Part shown: in pieces, positions 1-5,768 of the stretch | Layout of the letters: each line of letters begins with the position of its first letter | How positions within the stretch are numbered: the stretch's first letter is position 1 | Source: CAZUXE01 sp964624585 | Lineage (GTDB): Bacteria > Hydrothermota > Tepidihabitantia > B3-TA06 | Reading direction: 5' to 3' | DNA length: 12,924 bases | Assembly: GCA_964624585.1 (NCBI GenBank) | Contig: CAZUXE010000047.1 | Span: forward strand, 1-12,924 | Notes under the pieces: model-generated | The model's database searches: none | Told to the model about the DNA's origin: nothing | The model's input: only the letters and a program-made list of their open reading frames with translations | Position numbers and translations under genes: made by a program

Positions 1-151
1 CTGAACTTTAGCGTTATCTTTGCTTCACTTATACAAAGCTAAAACAACCAAAACCGTTAGCAATTCGTCAAGTCTGTGTATTCAATATAACAGGTCGTAT
101 AATCAGTAATTCTTAGAATACATAGCCGCAGGTTTCGAAAAGCCGTAAACG

Positions 152-197
152 ACGCTTCAACTTAAGTTACTAGATATTTTCCAAATTCTTGAAGCGT
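152..197 (-). repeat. 9-bp inverted repeat in a putative leader
   Basis: ACGCTTCAA (152-160) and TTGAAGCGT (189-197) are perfect complements with a 28-base spacer. If the leftward promoter at 246-273 is real, this would form a hairpin about 40 bases into its transcript. There is no U-run after it, so it is not a classical terminator. Its function is unknown and chance occurrence is possible. Confidence 0.35.
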
Positions 198-245
198 AAC
201 ACTCCTCATTTCCCTAAATCCAACATTATTTTATTTTAAGGCTCA

Positions 246-273
246 ATCCTACTCGTAAACTTAATTCTGTCAA
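246..273 (-). promoter_or_regulatory. Putative sigma-70-type promoter reading left
   Basis: On the minus strand TTGACA (268-273) is followed after 16 bases by TAGGAT (246-251), a 4/6 match to TATAAT. It lies just downstream of rnhB and would drive a gene beyond the left edge. The perfect -35 box and the 16-base spacing match the three other minus-strand promoters in the window, which raises confidence despite the weak -10. Confidence 0.45.
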
Positions 274-337
274 GCCAAACCCTCTGACAAACAAACTGCA
301 TTATTCTTAGCGTACTCCCCTAACCCTTTCCTAAAAA

Positions 338-976
338 CTAACTTATCTTAATTTCATGAACCTCTTTGCCGCACTCAGCACAAGGACGATAGCTCATACG
401 ATGTACCGGAGAAGGACCTATTTGCCGCAAAATTTTAACATGATTGCGCGTAGGATACCCCTTATGCGTACTAAAACTATAACCTGGATAAGAAGTATCC
501 AAACGTTTCATGTAACGATCCCTTAAAACCTTGGCAATTATGGAAGCGGCTGCAACCGAAAGCGAGTGTAAATCGGCCTGAGGATAGGTTTCCTGAGGCC
601 ATGGCAAATCAGGTATCTCCTGATTACCGTCTACCAATACAAATTCCGGCTCCAAACGCAAGGCCAAACGCTGACATGCCCTACGCATAGCTTTAAGGGA
701 AGCATTTAGTATATTACACTCATCTATTTCCTCGGCAGGAATAAATCCTACTCCAATAGCTAAAGCCCGGGTAGCTATTTCTGTAAACTGTTCTTCGCGT
801 CGCCGCGGAGCCAGTTTTTTTGAATCTGTAACCCCTGGTAAATCAACGCCTTTGGGCAGTATTACCGCCGCGGCCACCACCGGCCCTGCAAGCGCTCCTC
901 TACCTGCTTCATCAACCCCGCAGAGTAGTCTAATCCTTCTCCACACCCTCAGATCTAGGTTCAACTGCTGCTGCAT
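338..976 (-). CDS. rnhB: Ribonuclease HII
   Basis: RNase HII cleaves the RNA strand of RNA-DNA hybrids and removes single ribonucleotides misincorporated into DNA. The start chosen is ATG at 974-976, which has AAGGAGG six bases upstream and gives 212 residues. A longer frame from 1018 lacks this site and would overlap rplS further. Numbered from this start, the signature GVDEAGRG carries the acidic pair D22/E23; D116 lies in LVDG and D153 in AKVLRD, completing the usual four-carboxylate active site. The AAASII helix and the late HRMSY motif are also family hallmarks. The C-terminus ends in a short extension with CAEC. The gene overlaps the end of rplS by 47 bases and is last in the rpsP operon, its common position in bacteria. 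Confidence 0.95.
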   Translation of the reverse strand: MQQQLNLDLRVWRRIRLLCGVDEAGRGALAGPVVAAAVILPKGVDLPGVTDSKKLAPRRREEQFTEIATRALAIGVGFIPAEEIDECNILNASLKAMRRACQRLALRLEPEFVLVDGNQEIPDLPWPQETYPQADLHSLSVAAASIIAKVLRDRYMKRLDTSYPGYSFSTHKGYPTRNHVKILRQIGPSPVHRMSYRPCAECGKEVHEIKIS

Positions 977-1499
977 CTGTAACCTCCTTGGGGGACGTTT
1001 CTGCGGGTACCTTTTCAACTGCTTCCTCAGGAACCGGTGTTTCTTGAACCACCTCTTCCTGCTGAACCGCAGTTTTTAACACTTTAGCCTCAGAAGCAAC
1101 TAGCCTATTCTTCTTTCTTCTGCTCCTGCGCTTTTTCTTTTCTGTCTCTGTTTTTCTAACTATACGTTCCTTAACCGTGCGAGCCTTTCCAACCTTATCA
1201 CGTAGATAATAGAGTTTTGCTCTACGGACTTTACCATACCTCACAACCTCTATCTTTTCAATAAGAGGTGAGTGGTAGGGGAAAATCCTTTCTACACCAA
1301 TAGCTTGTGATATTTTACGCAAAGTAAATGTATGGTTGGAGCCTGCGCCGCGGATCTGAATGCATACACCCTGAAATGCCTGAATTTTGTCCTTTTTGCC
1401 TTCATGAATGCGGAAAGAAACTTTAAGGGTATCGCCTGGTCCAAACTTCGGAAACCCTTCTCGTATAGATTCTTTTTCAACTTCTGCAAGCTTGTTCAC
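930..1499 (-). CDS. rplS: Large subunit ribosomal protein L19 with long C-terminal tail
   Basis: L19 is a 50S protein at the 30S-50S interface. Residues 1-115 match the family along their whole length, including PGDTLKV, the GKKDKIQAFQGV stretch and VRRAKLYYLRD near residues 91-101. The start is GTG at 1497-1499, with GGAGG six bases upstream inside the trmD end; trmD and rplS overlap by 23 bases. Bacterial L19 is usually about 115-120 residues; this one is 189. The extra part begins with a very basic block (about 116-132, KKKRRSRRKK) and continues as a low-complexity acidic Glu/Val/Pro/Ala-rich tail to the end. The tail is encoded partly by DNA that also holds the ribosome binding site and start of rnhB. 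Confidence 0.95.
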   Translation of the reverse strand: MNKLAEVEKESIREGFPKFGPGDTLKVSFRIHEGKKDKIQAFQGVCIQIRGAGSNHTFTLRKISQAIGVERIFPYHSPLIEKIEVVRYGKVRRAKLYYLRDKVGKARTVKERIVRKTETEKKKRRSRRKKNRLVASEAKVLKTAVQQEEVVQETPVPEEAVEKVPAETSPKEVTDAAAVEPRSEGVEKD

Positions 1500-2280
1500 T
1501 TATAACCTCCGAAAGCAACGTTTCGTCATCTTTATCTAGCCTCATTTTGGCCAGAAGATCCGGTCGACGCGCAAGCGTGAGCTCAATTATTTTTTTGCGC
1601 CGCCAGCGTTCAATTTCTGCATGGTGTCCTGACAGCAAAACTGCAGGAACACGTTCCGAGTTAAACTCCTCAGGACGGGTATAAACGGGAGCTGAAAGCA
1701 TCCCGCATGTATAGGAATCGGTTTCAACTGACTCCCTAGCTCCTACGACACCGTCCAAAAGTCTGACAATTCCTTCTATTACGACCAGTGCGGCTAATTC
1801 ACCTCCGCCTATAACATAATCGCCAAGCGAAAGTTCTTCATCAACCCAACCGCGAATTCTTTCATCTATTCCCTTGTAGCGACTGCAGAGAAATACAATA
1901 TGCTCCTTGCCGCTCAAGCGAACGAAATCATCCTGCTTGAGTCTTTTACCCTTGGGAGTAGGTAACACTACCCACGGGATTTTTTTAACCGCCTTCGGCC
2001 TTACTTCTCCCTCTCTGGATTCCTCAGAATCGGTCTGAGTGATATCCGGCAGGGCGTGGAGAGCGGCAAGTGCCTTCCAAACCGGTTCCGGTTTAAGCAC
2101 CATACCGCCCCCACCTCCATACGGTTCATCATCAATCGAACGATACGCATCAGACGCATAATCGCGTAGATTGATTAAATCTATTTCTATCGCCCTTTTT
2201 TCCTGGGCGATTCTTATATGCGCGGTTGCCGAAGCCGCTTCAAAGTACTCCGGCAAACCTGTAAGAATCGATAACCGCAG
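1477..2280 (-). CDS. trmD: tRNA (guanine-37-N1)-methyltransferase
   Basis: TrmD is a SPOUT-fold enzyme that methylates G37 next to the anticodon using S-adenosylmethionine, preventing +1 frameshifting. Hallmarks seen (numbered from the in-frame TTG at 2286) are DDEPYGGGGGMVLKP near 52-66, VVLPTPKGK, IDER, SLGDYVIGGGE near 153-163, R175, the catalytic Asp D190 in TDSY, YTRP and LLSGHHAEIERWR. Start: TTG at 2284-2286 abuts AGGAGG with no spacing; CTG at 2278-2280 is six bases from AGGAGG and aligns with the normal initiator (family start M-R-I-D-I-L-T), so CTG is preferred here. An upstream in-frame stop lies at 2320-2322. Oddities: the usual CGRYEG reads CSRYKG (S135, K138), and about 20 polar residues (81-101) are inserted before VVLPTP. 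It overlaps rplS by 23 bases. Confidence 0.92.
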   Translation of the reverse strand: MRLSILTGLPEYFEAASATAHIRIAQEKRAIEIDLINLRDYASDAYRSIDDEPYGGGGGMVLKPEPVWKALAALHALPDITQTDSEESREGEVRPKAVKKIPWVVLPTPKGKRLKQDDFVRLSGKEHIVFLCSRYKGIDERIRGWVDEELSLGDYVIGGGELAALVVIEGIVRLLDGVVGARESVETDSYTCGMLSAPVYTRPEEFNSERVPAVLLSGHHAEIERWRRKKIIELTLARRPDLLAKMRLDKDDETLLSEVISEQACRS

Positions 2281-2311
2281 GGACAACCTCCTGCGAAAAG
2301 CTTTCGACCTT

Positions 2312-2542
2312 TTACTCGATTATTTCGAGTTGGGCCCGCTTGCCTTTTTTCATTGAGGCTGCGGTAAGAATGGTGCGGATAGCTTTAGCCATCCGGCCTT
2401 CTTTACCGATTACTTTACCAAGGTCGCCTTCGCCTACACGAAGTTCATATATAATGGTCTTTTCGCCGGCAATCTCTTCGATGTTTACGCTATCAGGGCT
2501 ATCGACGAGTGCTTTTACCATATATTCAAGTAGATCCTTCAT
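2312..2542 (-). CDS. khpA: KhpA-type single KH-domain RNA-binding protein
   Basis: This is a 76-residue protein that is a single KH domain, the size and sequence of KhpA/YlqC, which sits next to rpsP in many bacteria and binds RNA, often with KhpB/EloR. MKDLLEYMVKALVD at the start and the GXXG loop in GKVIGKEGRMAKAIR are diagnostic. The start is ATG at 2540-2542 with AAGGAGG five bases upstream; a TTG at 2558-2560 would add six residues but has no such site. It begins 14 bases after rpsP ends and stops 31 bases before the likely trmD start, leaving no room for rimM. Confidence 0.93.
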   Translation of the reverse strand: MKDLLEYMVKALVDSPDSVNIEEIAGEKTIIYELRVGEGDLGKVIGKEGRMAKAIRTILTAASMKKGKRAQLEIIE

Positions 2543-2556
2543 CGCTGCCTCCTTAT

Positions 2557-2916
2557 TCAATTTGTAGCTTCATCAGCCTTGGCTACTGCCTCAGGCTCTG
2601 GAGTTACTTGTTTAGTTTCCGATTTTTCAAGTTTTTTTTCTTTATCTACAGGTGCAGTTTCTTTAACAGTCGCACCCTGCAAGTGCTGCAGGTGCCTTTT
2701 CACAAGAGACTTGACCCTAGGTGACACCTGAGCTCCTTTGGAGACCCAATACTCCAGCTTTTCATTGTCCAGAGTAAAATGTTGCTCACCACGAGGATCG
2801 TAACTGCCCAAAGACTCTAAGTAGGCTCCATCACGTGCCCTGCGCGAGTCTGTGACAACAATCCGATAGTGTGGATTCTTTTTTGCTCCAAACCGTTTCA
2901 GACGAATCTTTACCAA
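2557..2916 (-). CDS. rpsP: Small subunit ribosomal protein S16 with charged tail
   Basis: S16 is a 30S assembly protein that binds 16S rRNA. MVKIRLKRFGAKKNPHYRIVV at the N-terminus, RRARDGAYLESLGSYDP and the LDNEKLEYWVSKGAQVS segment are textbook family motifs. The start is TTG at 2914-2916, preceded by AAGGAG seven bases upstream. The core ends near residue 82; bacterial S16 is usually 75-90 residues, while this is 119. The additional 35 residues are a Lys/Glu/Pro/Ala low-complexity tail resembling the one on L19. It is the first gene of the translation operon, with a clear promoter at 2966-2993 and no ffh directly upstream. Confidence 0.96.
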   Translation of the reverse strand: MVKIRLKRFGAKKNPHYRIVVTDSRRARDGAYLESLGSYDPRGEQHFTLDNEKLEYWVSKGAQVSPRVKSLVKRHLQHLQGATVKETAPVDKEKKLEKSETKQVTPEPEAVAKADEATN

Positions 2917-2965
2917 ATCGTTTCTCCTTATTCGTAAAAACTGCTTCGCTCAGTTACTAACCTTA

Positions 2966-2993
2966 ATGATAACAATAAACTGCACTCTGTCAA
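2966..2993 (-). promoter_or_regulatory. Promoter of the rpsP operon
   Basis: On the minus strand TTGACA (2988-2993) and TATCAT (2966-2971) are separated by 16 bases. The predicted start of transcription near 2959 leaves a leader of about 43 bases before the rpsP TTG. Shortly inside the leader, AACTG (2951-2955 on the complement) and CAGTT (2939-2943 on the complement) could form a small 5-bp hairpin with a 7-base loop followed by a short T-run. Confidence 0.75.
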
Positions 2994-3147
2994 GTACACT
3001 TCTATAAACATATGAAAATCTACACAGGTACAGTGGCTATCTTAAAGCTTTATTCCAAAGGGATTAGACAAAGTAACATCTGCTGTTTACAATGAGATAA
3101 GTTCTGCAATGTTTTTACTTATTTATACTCGATTAGCAGTTGAAAGT
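2994..3147. other. Divergent intergenic region between rpsP and glycosyltransferase operons
   Basis: AT-rich DNA between two divergent promoters. Apart from the flanking -35 boxes and an AAAGCTTT palindrome near 3045, nothing recognisable is seen. Confidence 0.5.
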
Positions 3148-3176
3148 TTGACAAATCATCAAAGAATAGATAGAAT
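3148..3176 (+). promoter_or_regulatory. Promoter of the glycosyltransferase pair, leaderless type
   Basis: TTGACA (3148-3153), a 17-base spacer, then TAGAAT (3171-3176, 5/6 to consensus). Only five bases separate the -10 from the ATG at 3182, so transcription should begin at or next to the start codon. No ribosome binding site precedes the ATG. This is the arrangement expected for a leaderless mRNA. Confidence 0.65.
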
Positions 3177-3181
3177 ATAGT

Positions 3182-3919
3182 ATGAGAGGCGTTGTAATTA
3201 TACCTACTTATAATGAGAAAGAGAATATTGCTCCCTGCGTGAATGACTCTAAAAATGCAGGCCAGTGCGGAATAATAGAGGCAGTGCATAAAAATCTCCC
3301 GCAAGCCGATATTCTTGTAATTGACGACGCATCACCTGACGGAACAGCTGCCTTGATAAAAGAAAAGATGAAAACAGACAAACAGCTGTTTTTAATAGAA
3401 AGAGAAGGGAAATTAGGACTTGGAACCGCATACGTTAGGGGCTTCAAATGGGCATTGGCAAACGGTTATGATTACGCTTTTGAAATGGATGCCGATTTCT
3501 CACACGACCCAAAGGACTTAAAACGATTTGTTGCAGAAATTGAACTCGGAGCAGATTTAGTTATTGGTTCAAGATACATTCCCGAAGGCAAGGTAATTGA
3601 TTGGCCGCGAAAACGAATGTTTCTTTCCCGTTACGCTAATATTTACGCTCGAATGGGAACCGGAGCGGGTATTCAAGATATGACTGCAGGCTATAAATGT
3701 TACCGAACACATATATTTGAAAGGATTCGTCTGGACAGTATAACCGCTGACGGCTACGGGTTTCAAATTGAAATAGACTACAGGGTATGGAAGGCAGGAT
3801 TCAAAATTAAGGAAATTCCTATCACATTTAGGGACCGCAGGGTAGGTGTATCAAAACTTAACAAAAGAATAATCTGGCAGGCGCTATTCCTTGTTCCCCG
3901 TTTAAGATTCTGGACTTAA
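3182..3919 (+). CDS. Family 2 glycosyltransferase, polyprenol-phosphate sugar synthase type
   Basis: This 245-residue GT-A enzyme resembles dolichol/polyprenol-phosphate mannose synthases, which transfer a sugar from a nucleotide donor to a lipid phosphate at the inner face of the membrane. Motifs in order: VVIIPTYNEKENI (4-16), VIDDASPDGT (46-55), GKLGLGTAYVRGF, the metal-binding MDADFSHDP (102-110), GSRY, GYKCYR, GYGFQIE and the PITFRDR...GVSKL segment near 213-226. There is no C-terminal membrane domain, so it is the short soluble or peripheral class. The start ATG begins right at the conserved strand; there is no ribosome binding site. Odd: residues 17-30, which include Cys19 and Cys29, look inserted relative to relatives where NI is followed directly by the helix IIEAVHKNLP. 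The sugar cannot be told from sequence. Confidence 0.88.
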   Translation: MRGVVIIPTYNEKENIAPCVNDSKNAGQCGIIEAVHKNLPQADILVIDDASPDGTAALIKEKMKTDKQLFLIEREGKLGLGTAYVRGFKWALANGYDYAFEMDADFSHDPKDLKRFVAEIELGADLVIGSRYIPEGKVIDWPRKRMFLSRYANIYARMGTGAGIQDMTAGYKCYRTHIFERIRLDSITADGYGFQIEIDYRVWKAGFKIKEIPITFRDRRVGVSKLNKRIIWQALFLVPRLRFWT

Positions 3920-3922
3920 TTT

Positions 3923-3952
3923 ATGGCGCAGTTCGCCAAATTCTTTAATTGA
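3923..3952 (+). other. Nine-codon mini-ORF between the two glycosyltransferases
   Basis: ATG at 3923-3925 opens nine codons (MAQFAKFFN) and stops at TGA 3950-3952, overlapping the ATG of the next gene as TGATG. It is in the same frame as the first glycosyltransferase, just after its TAA at 3917-3919. It could be a coupling leader for a gene that lacks a ribosome binding site, or merely chance. Confidence 0.25.
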
Positions 3953-4812
3953 TGGCTGCAAAAACCCCTCTTATATCAATAATAATACCTACTTACAATC
4001 CCGGCAACTTGATTGACAAGTGCCTAAACTCAATTCCTACAGATGCGGCGGAGATTATTGTGGTTGATAATGGCAGCACCGACGGTAGTATCGAGAGAAT
4101 AAGGGGGGAAAAACACCTAAAACTCATTTTAATGGGACGTAACACCGGTTTTGCCTATGCCTGCAATATTGGAGCAGCATACGCTTCAGCTGATACCCTC
4201 CTTTTCTTGAATCAAGATGCCGAGATATACAAAGATGCCCTTACTAAAGTTTTTGATTTCTTAACCGCGGACAAAAAACGAGGTATTGTTTCAGGAAAGA
4301 TTATATATCCCGACGGAAGATTGCAGGAAACTATCAGGCGTTTCCCAGGATATATGAGTTTTCTCTTTGGCCGCCGCTCACCACTGACGAAGTTATTTCC
4401 AAAAAATCGATGGACAGCAAGATATCTTTATCTTGATTCGGACTTTCAAAAACCGCACAGAATTGATTCCTGCACCGGTATGTTTATGTTGGTACGCAAG
4501 AAGGCCTTTCAAGCATTAAGAGGCTTTGACGAAGGCTTTTTCTTTTATGTGGAGGATTTAGACTTTTGTATAAGGGCTGCAAAAGCGGGTTATGAAACCT
4601 GGTACCTGCCAACAAAGGTTGCAATGCACCATCTTGGGGAAAACCTTAACTCAGCAAGCGACAGAGCATATGTAAAAATGCACCATTACAAGGGCATTTA
4701 CAGATTCATAATCAAGCATAAGAACCCAGGATTCCTCCTACGCGGATTAGTTTTTTTAGCCACCGGCCTATCTATTGTATTGCATATTTTAAGAAGCCGC
4801 ATCTCACGCTAA
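3952..4812 (+). CDS. Family 2 glycosyltransferase, rhamnosyltransferase-like
   Basis: This is a 286-residue GT-A glycosyltransferase of the WbbL/rhamnosyl type, used in building cell-surface polysaccharides at the cytoplasmic membrane. Motifs: ISIIIPTYN (8-16), VVDNGSTDGS (37-46), RNTGFAYACNIGA (63-75), the DXD-like LNQDAE (86-91), YPDGRLQ followed by RRFP (119-132), CTGMFMLVRKKAF and the acceptor-site block GFDEGFFFYVEDLDFCIRAA with the ED catalytic region near 201-204. A hydrophobic stretch near 261-280 could anchor the C-terminus. The start is ATG at 3952, 32 bases after the upstream gene; TTG directly before it is an alternative. No Shine-Dalgarno sequence is visible. Sugar and acceptor are not predictable. 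Confidence 0.88.
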   Translation: MAAKTPLISIIIPTYNPGNLIDKCLNSIPTDAAEIIVVDNGSTDGSIERIRGEKHLKLILMGRNTGFAYACNIGAAYASADTLLFLNQDAEIYKDALTKVFDFLTADKKRGIVSGKIIYPDGRLQETIRRFPGYMSFLFGRRSPLTKLFPKNRWTARYLYLDSDFQKPHRIDSCTGMFMLVRKKAFQALRGFDEGFFFYVEDLDFCIRAAKAGYETWYLPTKVAMHHLGENLNSASDRAYVKMHHYKGIYRFIIKHKNPGFLLRGLVFLATGLSIVLHILRSRISR

Positions 4813-5294
4813 CGTTTAAGAGTCTCAGGTTAAATTTTTTGAATGTATGGGATGAGCGTTTTTTGGATTGAAACACAAAGGTACCTGCCCCATTGGGACT
4901 ATCGGATTGGAAAAGTGCTAAGAACTGATATAAGCGCGCAGAGGACAAATCTTGTTTTAGGGTTGAGATTCTATCTTCTCTAAAGCATTCCTATAACACA
5001 GATAGAACTTGGGACATTTCTAAAAAGGGAAGTTCCGCAGGGAAATCACAATTAGTTATGGACACCTTGTTTTGGACGCCCTTGGGATAAAGGCTACAGC
5101 TCTGCTTAGATAATTTAGAATATCTTTTGGATACTCTTATNNNNNNNNNNNNNNNNNNNNNNNNNNNNNNNNNNNNNNNNNNNNNNNNNNNNNNNNNNNN
5201 NNNNNNNNNNNNNNNNNNNNNNNNNNNNNNNNNNNNNNNNTCTTATTCTCAGGATAGTGATGCATAAGGATATACTAGAATAAAAGGTCTAGGT
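4813..5294. other. Gene-free convergent region with assembly gap
   Basis: No supported gene. Near 4817-4841 a weak 5-bp AT stem is followed by a T6 run, a poor terminator candidate for the glycosyltransferases. A stretch open from 4929 to 5090 on the plus strand has no usable start or recognisable protein. GGTACCTGCCCC near 4880-4892 resembles GGTACCTGTCCCC sequences often found near REP-type transposases, but only one copy is seen. The N run at 5141-5240 hides an unknown length, so a gene could be missing here. Confidence 0.5.
5141..5240. other. Assembly gap of 100 N
   Basis: Exactly 100 undetermined bases, the conventional placeholder for a gap of unknown size. TCTTAT is found immediately before the gap (5135-5140) and immediately after it (5241-5246), so the two contig ends may overlap or end at a short repeat. 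Confidence 0.98.
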
Positions 5295-5756
5295 CTATTT
5301 TGAAGCGACAAGGCTAAGCTTAAAATGATAGAAAGTATCCGATTCTTCAAATCCCACTGAACGCACCAGTACAACAAACTCACCGACAGGCACCTTCAAT
5401 TCGTCTGACAATGATGCACCCGGGGTATTGTTATGCTTAATATACGCAGGGTCATTTTCATTAAAGTAAAATCTTACTTCTGGACGTATCGAACCCGGAA
5501 CATCCAGATTGTAGGAAATTTGAACGGAATCTTCTTCCGATGATACGGTTACTTTATAGAAATCCTGATCGCCTTCCGGCTGAATTGTTGCAGATATTGA
5601 AGCGCCTACGGTAATTGCCGCGGCGTCGGAATAGGAATCGTTAGGTTCATAGCTGTCGGTAATTACAGGAAGTTCACATACGGTGAAAACAACTACAGCC
5701 GCAGCTAAAAGAATTCCTTTTATGTAGCGATTGAACAAATTGGTTTTCATCTTCAT
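5295..5756 (-). CDS. Exported protein, putative lipoprotein, with PPC-type domain
   Basis: A 153-residue exported protein. Residues 1-27 are a signal peptide: basic start, hydrophobic run ILLAAAVVVFTV, then Cys27. The -1 residue before Cys is Val, so this is an imperfect lipobox; lipid anchoring is likely but not certain. Residues 34-150 fit a bacterial pre-peptidase C-terminal (PPC) type beta-sandwich, with the hallmarks YEPNDSYSDA, the GASISATIQPEGDQDFYKV strand pair and a late LRV-like VLVRSVG strand. PPC domains usually sit at the ends of secreted proteases or in surface proteins and may bind carbohydrate; here it stands alone. Start ATG at 5754-5756 has AGGAGG eight bases upstream, overlapping the ndk stop, so it is the last cistron of the sucC operon. 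Its role there is unknown. Confidence 0.8.
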   Translation of the reverse strand: MKMKTNLFNRYIKGILLAAAVVVFTVCELPVITDSYEPNDSYSDAAAITVGASISATIQPEGDQDFYKVTVSSEEDSVQISYNLDVPGSIRPEVRFYFNENDPAYIKHNNTPGASLSDELKVPVGEFVVLVRSVGFEESDTFYHFKLSLVASK

Positions 5757-5768
5757 TTTTATGGCCTC

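Larger units (their letters stand above)
1..337. other. AT-rich non-coding stretch left of rnhB
   Basis: No credible gene is visible on either strand. The region holds a promoter-like pair reading left (246-273, listed separately) and a perfect 9-bp inverted repeat, ACGCTTCAA at 152-160 and TTGAAGCGT at 189-197, separated by 28 bases. No T-rich hairpin terminator follows rnhB, so where the rpsP operon transcript ends is unclear. Confidence 0.6.

Noticed and set aside
977..1018. N-terminal extension of RNase HII from an upstream ATG
   Set aside because: The extension is very basic, lies deep in rplS and lacks the AAGGAGG that precisely precedes the ATG at 976.
2936..2955. Small hairpin AACTG/CAGTT plus T-run in the rpsP leader as an attenuator
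   Set aside because: Only 5 bp with two G-C pairs and no competing structure; it is mentioned with the promoter but not called as a regulatory element.
4817..4841. TTTAA/TTAAA stem followed by T6 after the second glycosyltransferase
   Set aside because: A 5-bp all-AT stem is too weak to call as an intrinsic terminator.
4929..5090. 54-codon open stretch on the plus strand between the glycosyltransferases and the gap
   Set aside because: No start codon with a ribosome binding site, no family motif, and only 11 codons remain after its sole internal ATG.
5275..5294. GGTCTA tandem repeat and CTAGA/TCTAG stem after the PPC gene as terminator
   Set aside because: Only two repeat units and a 5-bp stem without a following U-run.
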